From assembly GCF_008704795.1 (NCBI RefSeq), contig NZ_CP023690.1, positions 992,001 through 1,056,000 on the forward strand: a DNA stretch of 64,000 nt, given 5' to 3'. Source of the stretch: Streptomyces spectabilis (GTDB lineage: Bacteria > Actinomycetota > Actinomycetes > Streptomycetales > Streptomycetaceae). Below are positions 32,804 to 41,860 of this stretch, one piece after another. The notes below the pieces were generated by a model. It was not told the origin of the DNA. It made no database searches and worked only from the letters and a program-made list of their open reading frames with translations. The position numbers were made by a program, and so were the translations under genes. The first letter of the stretch is position 1; every line of letters begins with the position of its first letter.

Positions 32804-33523
32804 TCAGCGCACGACCTTGACGCCGAAGTGGCCGCCGAACTGCTGGCCGAGCCCGAAGCCGATGGCCGAGTGCATGTGGGCGTACATCTCCATGCCGCGC
32901 GAGCAGACGAGCGGGCCGAGGTCGAGGATGTCGGTCCAGCCGTAGGACTGGAGCAGCTCGGTGACGGTCCGCTTGGCGTCGTCGTGGTCGGAGGCGACGA
33001 ACATGGTGTGGTCGCCGTCGCCGACGGCCTTCGGGTTGACGACGGTGGACTGCTCCTGGGTGACGAAGCTCTTGACGACCTTCGCCTCCGGCAGGGCGCG
33101 CTGGATCCGCTCGCCGAGGCTGTCGGTGTCGCAGGGGTCGAGCTTCGGCATGACGCCCCACGGCGTGGGCCAGGGGTGCTCGGCCTCGTGCTGGTAGACG
33201 AACGGCACGGCGTAGTCGATGAGGGTCTTGCCGCTCAGGCTGGTGGCGATGCCCGTCAAGGCGGCGACGGCGTTGTGCCCGTCGATGCCGTTGATGACGA
33301 CTTCGCCGGCGGCCGCGGCGGCGTCGCCGAAGCTCAGCAGGGTGACACCGGGGTGGTCGGCGAGCCACTGGCCGTAGGGCGCGTTGCCCATCATGTCGGG
33401 CTCGGTGCGGGCCAGGGTGGCCTCCGGGTCGCGGGTGCCGACGAACACCTCGTGGCCGAGCTCGACGAGCTTGGCGGTGTGCTCACGGGCACCGCCGCCG
33501 GTACCGAGAACTGCGATCTTCAT
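32804..33523 (-). CDS. F420-dependent-type NADP oxidoreductase
   Basis: 239 aa from ATG 33523 (MKIAVLGTGG) with GAAAGG upstream. The N-terminal Rossmann segment AVLGTGGGAREHTAKLVELGHEVFVGTRDPE is that of the family named after the F420H2:NADP oxidoreductase, and SFGDAAAAAGEVVINGI and KSFVTQEQS also fit. Some members use F420, others only NAD(P); the sequence does not decide. It heads a VOC/AlkZ-like gene string. A GTAC-rich dyad lies 51 bp upstream. Confidence 0.82.
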   Translation of the reverse strand: MKIAVLGTGGGAREHTAKLVELGHEVFVGTRDPEATLARTEPDMMGNAPYGQWLADHPGVTLLSFGDAAAAAGEVVINGIDGHNAVAALTGIATSLSGKTLIDYAVPFVYQHEAEHPWPTPWGVMPKLDPCDTDSLGERIQRALPEAKVVKSFVTQEQSTVVNPKAVGDGDHTMFVASDHDDAKRTVTELLQSYGWTDILDLGPLVCSRGMEMYAHMHSAIGFGLGQQFGGHFGVKVVR

Positions 33524-33574
33524 GACGAGCCTTTCGCTGGGGGCAGGACCTCGGGGAGAGCCCCCGAATGAGTG

Positions 33575-33591
33575 GTACATACGTACTGTAC
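33575..33591. promoter_or_regulatory. GTAC-type dyad operator, with a related copy at 33721-33731
   Basis: Positions 33575-33591 read GTACATACGTACTGTAC, with GTACA and TGTAC ends. The core ACATACGTACT (33577-33587) recurs as ACATATGTACT at 33721-33731, 144 bp away. Such sites resemble operators of HxlR-type repressors that control similar oxidoreductase genes, but no HxlR gene is present here. Between them lies a second hairpin, GCGCAAT-acggac-ATTGCGC (33608-33627). Confidence 0.55.
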
Positions 33592-33753
33592 AACGACTCA
33601 GACATCAGCGCAATACGGACATTGCGCGCACATCACCCACCGCAAAGCCCCTGGTCGGCGCACGAACCGGCTCAAGAAGTGGAAGTTTCACCGACCCGCT
33701 CAGGCCGGGCGAACTTCAAGACATATGTACTAAAGAAGCCTCCGCGACGCCGA

Positions 33754-36700
33754 TCACCACCGGTACGAGAAGCGCAGGGCGCCGCCCTCTTCCCGGTAGC
33801 GGCCGCGACCGCGCCTGCCGAAGGGGTTCGGGAGCATGCGGACGCCCACGCGCTCCGGCTCCAGGACGCAGGTGACCACGAGGAGCCGCCAGCGGTCGTT
33901 GCCCGCGTGCCGCTGGGCCGCGCGGACCTCGCTCTCGCCGAGGTCCAGCCGGCCGCCGTCGCCCTGGGTCGCCTTCACCTCGAACATCAAGGGCCGCTTG
34001 CCGGAGCCGACTTCGAAGTCGTAGCCGAGGCCGTCGTCGCCCGCGGACCCCGGGAAGAGCCTGCGGCGGTTCGTGGACACCCAGCTCGTCTCGTCCGCGG
34101 CCTCGGGGTAGCCCCGGCACAGCCAGTGGTAGGCGTACCACTCCCCCATGTAGCCGATGGCGTCGCGCTGGGCCGGGGAGAGCCCGGCGTCCGCGCCGCC
34201 CCGGCGGCCCGCGGTGCCGCGGCGGCCGCCGCCGGACGGGCGGCGCGCCGGGGGCAGCTCCTGGGGCCGGGTGAAGGCGACGCGGCCGCCGCCGAGGCCG
34301 GGGATCCCGTCCCGGTCCAGGGCGCGCTGGAGCGTGGCGGTCAGGTCGGTGAGGTCGTCCGTGCGCAGGTCGATGTCCCTGCCGCCGACGGAGAGGGTGC
34401 GGCTGCGGCGCTCCCGCTCACGGCGTTCGTGCTCCGCCGCGTTCCGCACCCGGTCCAGGGCGGCCGCGGTGAGCCCGTGGGCGTCGAGGGCGACGGTCGC
34501 GGGCATGCCGTCCGGCCAGTGGCCGAGCGCGGCGAGCCGGCCGACGACGTCGTCCGGCGCGAGGAGGCGGAAGTCCAGTGCTCCGGACGCGTCGAGCCGG
34601 TCGGTGACGGCCTCGGCCGGGTTCGCCGCGGCCAGGGGTTCGGGCAGCGGGTGCCCGGCCGCCTCGACCAGGGCGACGAGGTCCGCGACGGCCCCGACGA
34701 CGGCGCGGCGGTTGCCGCTGCGGACCTGGTCGACCGGAGGCAGGTGTTCGCCCTCGCGGGGAGCGGGCGCGCCGAGCCGCAGGGCGAGCTGTTCCTCCAC
34801 GTGGGCCTCGATCAGCGGCGGTTCGGCGGTGTCCACGGTGTACGCCCATGCCTCCGGGGCCGTGATCCAGTCCAGGGAGCGCAGCGCCGGCCAGGCCGGC
34901 AGGGGCTCGCACGCGTCGAAGGCGTCGAGGGCGGCCCAGCGCAGCCGGTTCACGAGGGCCTTGCGGTGCAGGTCCAGATGGCCGCGCACCGCCTCCTCGT
35001 GGGCCTCGGCGTGGCTGACGGGGCCGGGGCCCGGCAGCGTGCGCAGGGTGTCGTTCAGGGCGGCGAAGTCGATGTCAAGCAGGAGCCGCAGCTCGTCCAG
35101 GTCCCGGGCCGTGCGCGCCAGGCGGACGAACTCCTCGGGCGGCAGCGGAAGTTCGTCGGCACAGCCGTCGAGCGCGGTCTGGAACTCCCTGGTGTCGCGG
35201 GGCGGCGGCACGGTCAGGTCCTGCGCCGCGGCGGGGCCGAGCAGATGGACGAGGAGGGGGAAGCAGCGCTCCAGGACCCCGCCGACGGCTCCGTCGACGC
35301 GCCGGCTCGTCTCGTCGACCTGGGAGCGCGTGACGCCGAGGGCGTCGGCGAGTTCGTCGGGCGCGGGCGTGCGCGGATCGGCGTGGCAGGAGGCGAGGTG
35401 GAGGGCGGCGAGGCGCAGCCGGATGCCGAAGTCGCGGTGCCCGAGCAGATCCGCGAGGGCGGGCGCGAGCCGGGCCGTCTCGGCCCAGCCCGGCTCGGCG
35501 TCCCGGGTGAGGAGCAGGGGATGCTTGGCGTCGGGCAGGGGCAGGACCCCGCCGAGCCGCCCCGGCATGGTGACCGGCCTGCCGTCGAGGGCGATCTCCC
35601 AGGTGCGGTAGCGGTGCAGGCGCACGCGGCGGACCGCGGCGGTCAGCCCGGCCAGTTCGGCGTCGCTCGGCCGGGGTCCTTCCGCCACGTGGTCGGCGAG
35701 CACGCCGACCGCGAGGGTGAGCCAGGGCAGTTCCTCGACCAGGGGCTCGCCGAGGGCCGCGGCGTTCACGAGTTCGCCGTCCACGGTCACGGAGAACGCG
35801 GCGTCGTCGACGTGCCGGACCGCGTCCGCGCGGCCGCGGCCGAGGCGAGCGGCGGCCTCCGCCGCGACACCGGGTACGACGAGCAGCGGCCGTCCCATCT
35901 CCCGTACGAGCCGCGCGGTGAGGCTCTCGCGCTCACCGCTGACGTACAGCACGGAGTCCGGGCGGTCCGCGTCGGCTTCCGGCCTCTCGGCGCCCGGGGA
36001 CGAGCCCCCGAGGTCGGAAAGGCGCACCGCGATCAGCCGCTCCCCCGCCTCGGCGAGGACGCGCGCATCGCCCGGCAGTTCGCGGGACGCCTGCTCGACG
36101 AGGTGCTTCCAGGCGCGTTCGTTGGCGCGCTGTGCGGCGGGCCGGTCGTCGCCGCCGACCTCGCCGTCGGCGACGAGCCGTCCGAGCGCGGCGACGAGCC
36201 GGGCGCTGTCCCGGGGGTCGTCCCACGTCGGAAGCCCGAGGGAGCGCATCCGTACGCCGGTCTGCTGGGGCTCGATGAGGGGGCGTACGCGGCGGTCGAC
36301 GCCCGGTGCGTACAGCGGTTCCTCGTCGAGTCCCGGCGGGCAGTACCAGGCGTCGGCGGGGCGCACGAACCGCACGGTCCTGCCGCGTCCGCGCACCGGC
36401 AGCCACGGCTGCTCCCTGAGGAAGGCGGCCAGCGGGGTCCGCACCCGCTCCCGGTCGTCCCTGCGGCTGCCCGCGCTGGTCCACGTACTGGTGAAGTACC
36501 GGTCGGTCCAGTCGGCGAGGCCGCGCAGGACCAGGCGCGCGTACGCCAGGCGGGCGCTCTCGCCGAGCCGTCCGACGACCTCCTGCCCCGGCAGCCAGAA
36601 CGCGGGACTGCCCTCGTAGGGCGTCTGCGGGTACCAGGCGCCGGAGGACGGGCGGGCGACGTGCGGCTCCCACTGGGCGGCCACGCCCGGCGGCACGCTC

Positions 36701-39162
36701 GCCATCCGCACCAGGCGGGACGTGACCAGGTCCTGGCCGTACTCGCGGCGTACGGCCTTGGTCGCGTACACCGGCGAAAGGCCCTCGCTGACGCCCGCTT
36801 CGAGGAGGAACTCGCGCCACTCCTGGGCGCTCTCACCGCGCCTGAGGAACGCCTCCGGCGGGGCGGTCAGCCGTCTGGCGAGCCGTTTGAGGCTCGGTGA
36901 CGCCTCCTGGCCGGCCTCCACCACGACGACGAGGTCGTCCCCGCAGGCGCCGTCCCAGCCCCGGCCGAGGACGGCCTGGCCCGCCCGGATCGGCGCCCCC
37001 TCGGCGGAGGGCACGTAGAGGCCGAGACTGCCGACGGCCATCCCGCTCGTCGCGCGCCGTGCGCGCCACAGCCGGAAGACGAAGCGGAGCGCCTGGTCGC
37101 GCAGCTTGCGGTCCTTGCTCTCGGCGAGGGCGCGGCGCACGTGTTCCAGGAGGCCCTTCACGTCGAAGGGCCGTACCAGACCGGCGTGTTCGAGGAAGAA
37201 GCGGGCGGGCTGGCGGCGGATGTGCCGCTCCCTGTCGGTCCAGGTCAGGCCCGGGTGCAGGGAGAAGAGGCGCTTGCCGAGCACGGCGGGGACCGACAGG
37301 GCGTCGCCGTCGCCGCCCAGGTCGCCGCGGACCGGCTGGAAGAAGGCCTCGCGGCGGGCCCGCCGCCCGCCCCTGCCGTCCGGCCGCGCCTCGCCGTTGG
37401 CGTGCCGCAGCGTCCCGTCGTCGGCCAGGAGCAGCCGCCGTCCGCGCAGGACGGTGCCGTCGTCCTGGAACAGGGCCGCCATGTCGTCGTACACGTCGTC
37501 CCAGATCTCCACCGGGTCGCCGGGGCCGGGCAGCGGAAGCGTGGCGATCATGCGCTCCACGTGTGCGGCGAGGGCTTCCGGCGCGGGCTCCCAGGGGCAG
37601 CCGAGGGCCTTGCAGACGGAGGCGAGGCGCTTGAGCCGCTCGCCGCCGGCGTCGGGGTCCGCGACCACGGCACCGGCGTCGTGGGCGCGCCGCGCGGTGA
37701 GGACGGCCAGGTCGTGCTCCGGCCACAGGACGGCGTGCCGGGGCGCGGCCCAGGCGGTGTGCGGGGGCGCGCCGTCGGCGGCGAGTACGGGGACGAGCGG
37801 TACGTCGGCCAGTTCGCGGCCGTGCACGCGCCGGGCCGCGGTGACCAGGAGACCGGCCTTGCGCTTGCCGGTCTCCCAGCTCACCAGGTCCACGGCGATG
37901 CGGCGCAGGCGCGCGTCGCCCGCGGCGCGCAGGCGCTCGGCGGCGGCGAGGCAGGTCTCGGCGAGCGCGTCGAACAGCATGGCGTTCAGAGGGTGTTCGG
38001 CGTCGAGGCCCGTCCGGTCCATCTTGGTGAAGAAGGGCGCGTTGACGTGGGCGGCGAGGGGCGCGGCCGCGCCGTCGCCCAGCGGCAGGAACGTGTAGGT
38101 CCGACCGCGGCGCGCCTTGCCCGCGGCGAGCGGGACGGCGATCTCGATGACGGCGGGTTCGCTCCACTCCAGCCAGGCGTCGTCGAGGAGACCGAGGCCT
38201 GTCGCCTCGGCGACGGTGCGCCGCAGCCGCTCCGGTGCCACGAGCCCGCGGGCGAGAAGGAACTCCCCGGTTCCCGCGAGGCCGACCTGGGCGAGGGCGA
38301 CGTCGGCGCCGCCGTCGGCGGGGCGGGGCGGCCGGGCCCCGGGCTCGACGGGCTCCTCCGCCCGGACGGCGAACGGCTCCTCGGCGCGGGCGAGTTCATG
38401 GACCTGCCGCACCTCGCCTTCGGCCCGCCACTCCAGCGTCAGGCGGGCGAGCCGGTCGAGGAAGAGCATGACCGGCGCCTTGGCCTCGGCGAGTTCGCGA
38501 AGGCGCAGCCGCACCTCGTCGAGGGCGGCCGCGCCGCGCAGCGGGAGGCGGACCACGGTGACGTACCCCAGGGCGGCGAGCTCGGCACAGGCGCCGGGCA
38601 CCTCCGTGACGGGGAACGGCACCTGGAACGGCGGGAGTTCGCCGTGGGCCTTGCGCGCCGTCGCCTCGTCCTGGAGCAGCTCCACCAGGTCGCCGCGCCG
38701 GGCGAAGCGGAAGCAGTAGCCGTCCAGCGGGCCGGGCCCCCGCCCCTCCGACGCGGCACTGTAGATCTCCGGCGCCTCGGTGATCTGCAGGACGCTGCGG
38801 AACCCCACTCCCTTGTTGCCGATGCCCTCCCCGATCGCCTTGTCGCTGCGGGCGAACTTGCACACGGCCTCCACGCGGGACCAGGTGAACGGGGTGCCGC
38901 CGTTGGCGACGTAGAGCGTGCCCGCCTCGCCTTCGTCCTCATCCAGCAGCACGTGCACCCGGCCGTCGCCGCGGTCCTTGGGGTGCGCGTCGTGGGCGTT
39001 CTGCAGCAGCTCCAGGAGGAAGCGCCCCGCGTAGTCGCGGGCGTTGCTCAAGGACGCGGCACGCAGTTGCAGACCGGGCTGCCAGGTCGGCGCCAACTGC
39101 CACTCGTGCAGCACCTTGAGCGCGTAGTCCCGCAGTCGCGCCCCATGCGCATGGTCAGTCAC
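33754..39162 (-). CDS. Sacsin/NO VEIN-type GHKL ATPase with C-terminal DUF3883 nuclease-like domain
   Basis: 1802 aa from GTG 39162 (GGGGGACC upstream). The N-terminal GHKL (Hsp90-like) ATPase shows the N-box ELLQNAHDAH (E51-N55), the G1 region YVANGGTPFTW near 84-93 and the lid GIGNKGVGFRSVL at 113-124, close to the sacsin/NO VEIN repeat. About 1500 residues of poorly recognisable, mostly helical sequence follow. The last 130 residues form a DUF3883-type domain with GYMGEWYAYHWL and the PD-(D/E)xK-like triad D1715 (GYDFEV), E1728 and K1730 (FEVKAT). ATPase plus nuclease in one chain suggests a restriction-like or phage-defence effector, but no defence partner adjoins it. Confidence 0.82.
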   Translation of the reverse strand: MTDHAHGARLRDYALKVLHEWQLAPTWQPGLQLRAASLSNARDYAGRFLLELLQNAHDAHPKDRGDGRVHVLLDEDEGEAGTLYVANGGTPFTWSRVEAVCKFARSDKAIGEGIGNKGVGFRSVLQITEAPEIYSAASEGRGPGPLDGYCFRFARRGDLVELLQDEATARKAHGELPPFQVPFPVTEVPGACAELAALGYVTVVRLPLRGAAALDEVRLRLRELAEAKAPVMLFLDRLARLTLEWRAEGEVRQVHELARAEEPFAVRAEEPVEPGARPPRPADGGADVALAQVGLAGTGEFLLARGLVAPERLRRTVAEATGLGLLDDAWLEWSEPAVIEIAVPLAAGKARRGRTYTFLPLGDGAAAPLAAHVNAPFFTKMDRTGLDAEHPLNAMLFDALAETCLAAAERLRAAGDARLRRIAVDLVSWETGKRKAGLLVTAARRVHGRELADVPLVPVLAADGAPPHTAWAAPRHAVLWPEHDLAVLTARRAHDAGAVVADPDAGGERLKRLASVCKALGCPWEPAPEALAAHVERMIATLPLPGPGDPVEIWDDVYDDMAALFQDDGTVLRGRRLLLADDGTLRHANGEARPDGRGGRRARREAFFQPVRGDLGGDGDALSVPAVLGKRLFSLHPGLTWTDRERHIRRQPARFFLEHAGLVRPFDVKGLLEHVRRALAESKDRKLRDQALRFVFRLWRARRATSGMAVGSLGLYVPSAEGAPIRAGQAVLGRGWDGACGDDLVVVVEAGQEASPSLKRLARRLTAPPEAFLRRGESAQEWREFLLEAGVSEGLSPVYATKAVRREYGQDLVTSRLVRMASVPPGVAAQWEPHVARPSSGAWYPQTPYEGSPAFWLPGQEVVGRLGESARLAYARLVLRGLADWTDRYFTSTWTSAGSRRDDRERVRTPLAAFLREQPWLPVRGRGRTVRFVRPADAWYCPPGLDEEPLYAPGVDRRVRPLIEPQQTGVRMRSLGLPTWDDPRDSARLVAALGRLVADGEVGGDDRPAAQRANERAWKHLVEQASRELPGDARVLAEAGERLIAVRLSDLGGSSPGAERPEADADRPDSVLYVSGERESLTARLVREMGRPLLVVPGVAAEAAARLGRGRADAVRHVDDAAFSVTVDGELVNAAALGEPLVEELPWLTLAVGVLADHVAEGPRPSDAELAGLTAAVRRVRLHRYRTWEIALDGRPVTMPGRLGGVLPLPDAKHPLLLTRDAEPGWAETARLAPALADLLGHRDFGIRLRLAALHLASCHADPRTPAPDELADALGVTRSQVDETSRRVDGAVGGVLERCFPLLVHLLGPAAAQDLTVPPPRDTREFQTALDGCADELPLPPEEFVRLARTARDLDELRLLLDIDFAALNDTLRTLPGPGPVSHAEAHEEAVRGHLDLHRKALVNRLRWAALDAFDACEPLPAWPALRSLDWITAPEAWAYTVDTAEPPLIEAHVEEQLALRLGAPAPREGEHLPPVDQVRSGNRRAVVGAVADLVALVEAAGHPLPEPLAAANPAEAVTDRLDASGALDFRLLAPDDVVGRLAALGHWPDGMPATVALDAHGLTAAALDRVRNAAEHERRERERRSRTLSVGGRDIDLRTDDLTDLTATLQRALDRDGIPGLGGGRVAFTRPQELPPARRPSGGGRRGTAGRRGGADAGLSPAQRDAIGYMGEWYAYHWLCRGYPEAADETSWVSTNRRRLFPGSAGDDGLGYDFEVGSGKRPLMFEVKATQGDGGRLDLGESEVRAAQRHAGNDRWRLLVVTCVLEPERVGVRMLPNPFGRRGRGRYREEGGALRFSYRW

Positions 39163-39313
39163 GGTCCCCCCAAGGGCCTGTCCGAATGCTCGGCGCCACG
39201 GTAGCGAGGCGGGCGGGCGTCGGCCTCACGTCCAAGCTCACCTGCGGCACCAGCGCCGACACCAGCGGCGAATCCGCTTGCCCGGCACGCACACCGGTGA
39301 CAAGGTCGCGGCC

Positions 39314-40150
39314 ATGCCCACGTTCTCCTCGTACGACGGAACCAAGATCGCTTACCACGTGTCCGGCGACGGGCCGCCACTGGTCTGTCTGCCCGGCGGC
39401 ATGCGCGACTCCGTCTACCTCGGCGATCTCGGGGGCCTCTCCGCGCACCGCCGACTGATCATGCTCGACCTGCGCGGCACGGGCCGGTCGGAGGTCCCGG
39501 CGGACCTCGGCACCTGCCGCTGCGACCGGCTCGTCGCCGACGTCGAGGCCCTGCGCGAGCACCTCGGCCTGGCGAGCATGGACCTGCTCGCGCACTGCGC
39601 GGGCGCGAACGTGGCGATCCAGTACGCGAGCGAACACCCGGACCGCGTCGACACCCTCACCCTGATCACGCCGAGCGTCCTGGCCGTCGGCATCGAGATC
39701 AGCGCGGACGTACGCCTGCGGACCGCGCGGCTGCGCGCCGACGAGCCCTGGTTCCCCGAGGCGTACGCGGCCCTGGAGGCGATCACGGCGGGCCGCGCGA
39801 CGGACGGCTCCTGGGAGGCTGTCGCCCCCTTCCTGCACGGCCGTTGGGACGAGGCCGCGCAGGCGCTGCAGGCCGCCGACGCGGAGCAGAAGAACAGCGA
39901 GGTCGTCCGGGCCTTCGGCGCGGAGGGCGCCTTCCGCCCGGCCGAGACCCGCGCCGCCCTCGCCCACTTCACCGCACCGGTCCTGCTGCTCGCCGGGGAG
40001 GTCGACCTCAACTCCCCGCCCCCGGCCATGGCCGAACTCGCCGCCCTTTTCCCGCGCGCCGAGATGGTGACGCAGCCCGGCGCGGGACACCACCCGTGGC
40101 TCGACGACGCACAGCGCTTCGTGACCACCGTGACGACGTTCCTGGACTGA
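39314..40150 (+). CDS. Alpha/beta hydrolase with Cys at the nucleophile position
   Basis: 278 aa from ATG 39314. The fold is clear: VCLPGGMRDS oxyanion region, LDLRGTGRSE near residue 52-60, and a late PGAGHHPWLD histidine block. The nucleophile elbow reads AHCAG (Cys95, codon TGC at 39596-39598) where GxSxG is usual; the acid is likely in LAGEVDLNSP. A Cys nucleophile is known in dienelactone hydrolase, but in this subfamily Ser is usual. It is divergent from the large ATPase gene, with 151 bp between. Confidence 0.85.
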   Translation: MPTFSSYDGTKIAYHVSGDGPPLVCLPGGMRDSVYLGDLGGLSAHRRLIMLDLRGTGRSEVPADLGTCRCDRLVADVEALREHLGLASMDLLAHCAGANVAIQYASEHPDRVDTLTLITPSVLAVGIEISADVRLRTARLRADEPWFPEAYAALEAITAGRATDGSWEAVAPFLHGRWDEAAQALQAADAEQKNSEVVRAFGAEGAFRPAETRAALAHFTAPVLLLAGEVDLNSPPPAMAELAALFPRAEMVTQPGAGHHPWLDDAQRFVTTVTTFLD

Positions 40151-40208
40151 TCCACTGCCGGCGGCACCACCCTTGCCGTAAGAGTTCATCCAGACTTAGG
40201 GTCATTAC

Positions 40209-40679
40209 ATGTCGCGTATACGTCAGGCAGTGGAGGACGACGTCCCGGAGCTCGTGCGCCTGCGGGCGCTGCTGTTCGAGGACCTGGGCGGCGAGTTCTT
40301 CAACCCCTCGTCGGGGGACGAGGAGTGGCGGCACGCACTCGCCACGGTCCTCAAGGAGCAGCTGGGTTCGGACGCCGTGCGCGTCCTGGTCGTGGACAGC
40401 GACGGCGGGCTCGCCGCCTGCGGCATCGGCACCATCGAGCAGCGGCTGCCGGGCCCGCATCTGCGCAACGGCCGGATCGGGCTCGTCATCGGCGTGGTCA
40501 CCGACCCCGCCCACCGGCGGCGCGGTCACAGCCGCGCGATCATGCACGGCCTGCTCGACTGGTTCCGCGAGCGGGGAGCCGCCCGCGTCGACCTGCACGC
40601 CTCCCACGACGGCGAACCCCTCTACCGCGCTCTCGGATTCACCGACCACCCCGACCCCGCGCTGTACTGGCGGCCGTGA
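40209..40679 (+). CDS. GNAT family N-acetyltransferase
   Basis: 156 aa. Motif A is VIGVVTDPAHRRRGHSRAIMHGLL (R-R-R-G-H-S), followed by GAARVDLHASHDGEPLYRALGF, the canonical C-terminal GNAT block. It lies 58 bp after the hydrolase gene. The substrate is unknown. Confidence 0.87.
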   Translation: MSRIRQAVEDDVPELVRLRALLFEDLGGEFFNPSSGDEEWRHALATVLKEQLGSDAVRVLVVDSDGGLAACGIGTIEQRLPGPHLRNGRIGLVIGVVTDPAHRRRGHSRAIMHGLLDWFRERGAARVDLHASHDGEPLYRALGFTDHPDPALYWRP

Positions 40680-40819
40680 CGCGGCCCCGCCCGGCATGAC
40701 GGCCGACACCCTCGGCGCGGCGGGCCGCCAGTGGCGCACACCTCGCGCCCGCGCCGGTGACCTCGCGGAGAACCCGGGTACACGTCCCTCCGGAACGTGG
40801 CCTTGACGCGGAGGGCGGC

Positions 40820-41257
40820 ATGGACTGGGCCCGGTTCGCACAGCACATGGCCGCGATGGCGCGGGACCTTCTGGCGCAGACGTCGGTCGACGCCACCCTG
40901 CGGCGCGTCACCGCGTCGGCGACGGAGCTGGTGGAGGCTGCGACGCGGCGGGCATCCTGGTGCTGCACGGCAAGAGCGTGCAGACGCTCGCCGCCAGCCA
41001 CCCACGGGTCGTCGACAGTGACCGGTTGCAGGAGCGGATGCGGGAAGGCCCGTGCTTCGACGCCGCCCGCAGCTCCCTGGGCTCCCGGGTCTTCCGCATC
41101 ACGGACCTCAGCCGGGAGCAGCCGCGCCGGCCCGCCTACGCCCCGCGAGACCGGCGCGTTCACCGAGGCCGGCGAGCTGGCGGGCTGGCTGCTGGCCTCC
41201 CACGCGGCGGTCGCCTTCTCCGGCGCCCGCACCCACGCGCAGCTGGAGCAGGCGTAG
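40820..41257 (+). pseudogene. Frameshifted GAF-domain regulator
   Basis: The start (ATG 40820 behind GGAGGGCGG) encodes MDWARFAQHMAAMARDLLAQ and TSVDATLRRVTASATELV, the opening of GAF-ANTAR sensor proteins. Near 40940 the frame shifts: the next segment, ILVLHGKSVQTLAASHPRVVDSD and GPCFDAARSSLGSRVFRITDL, is read in another frame. Near 41145 it returns to the first frame (TGAFTEAGELAGWLLASHAAVAFSGARTHAQLEQA) and stops. Two frameshifts, plus loss of the C-terminal ANTAR domain, leave a non-functional remnant. Confidence 0.72.
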
Positions 41258-41860
41258 CCCTCCGCCAGCGGCGTCCCGGCCCGTGCCCGCCGCCACGGCG
41301 GGAACTTGGCATGGCGGTACAGGTGCCGGGTACCCGCAGCGGACGGAAAGCCCCCGGGTACAGAGCCCATCAGGGAATCCACGCCACCTGAGTACCCGTG
41401 GAGGGGTGCGTCCGCAGGTCGAGTGCGCCTGCGGACGCACGCGGCCGCCACCACCCCCGGTGACGGCCGCCGTCCCGTCGGCATCGCGTCCGTACGGGAC
41501 GCCCCGGGCGACAACCGTCGGAGGCCGCGAGGGAGCCGTGGCCCCGACGGTGCCGCCGACCTCGGGCGCGCACCTCGCCATGCCTCCGGTCCTACTCCCC
41601 CGCGCCCGGCCGCGACAGGGGCCGACCGGCCCTCCGCGCGGCCCGAGGGCTTTTCGGGGCCGTGCGGCGCGTGCGGCCGCCGCGCAGGTCAGCGCGGTCG
41701 CCGTCCTCCCCCGACGAGCACGGCCTCCGTCTCGGTGCCCGTGGCGGCGACGGGCCGGTCATTCGAAGGACGTACCCGGATGTCGTCCCCGGCGTCGATC
41801 CGATGCCCCACCCGTCGGCCGAGCATGAAAGTGATCCCCCAGACAAGGCGGTGACCCCTC
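41258..41860. other. Intergenic region before the Rieske oxygenase gene
   Basis: No gene is well supported. It probably includes sequence left from the lost 3' end of the GAF gene. A 45-codon frame at 41699-41689 region (minus strand, ATG at 41826 to stop at 41689) has high GC at third positions but no recognised family. GGGTAC motifs recur around 41325-41400. Confidence 0.45.

Noticed and set aside
41689..41826. 45-codon minus-strand frame starting at ATG 41826
   Set aside because: High third-position GC and a possible GGGGGA site, but no recognised motif and too short to support as a gene.
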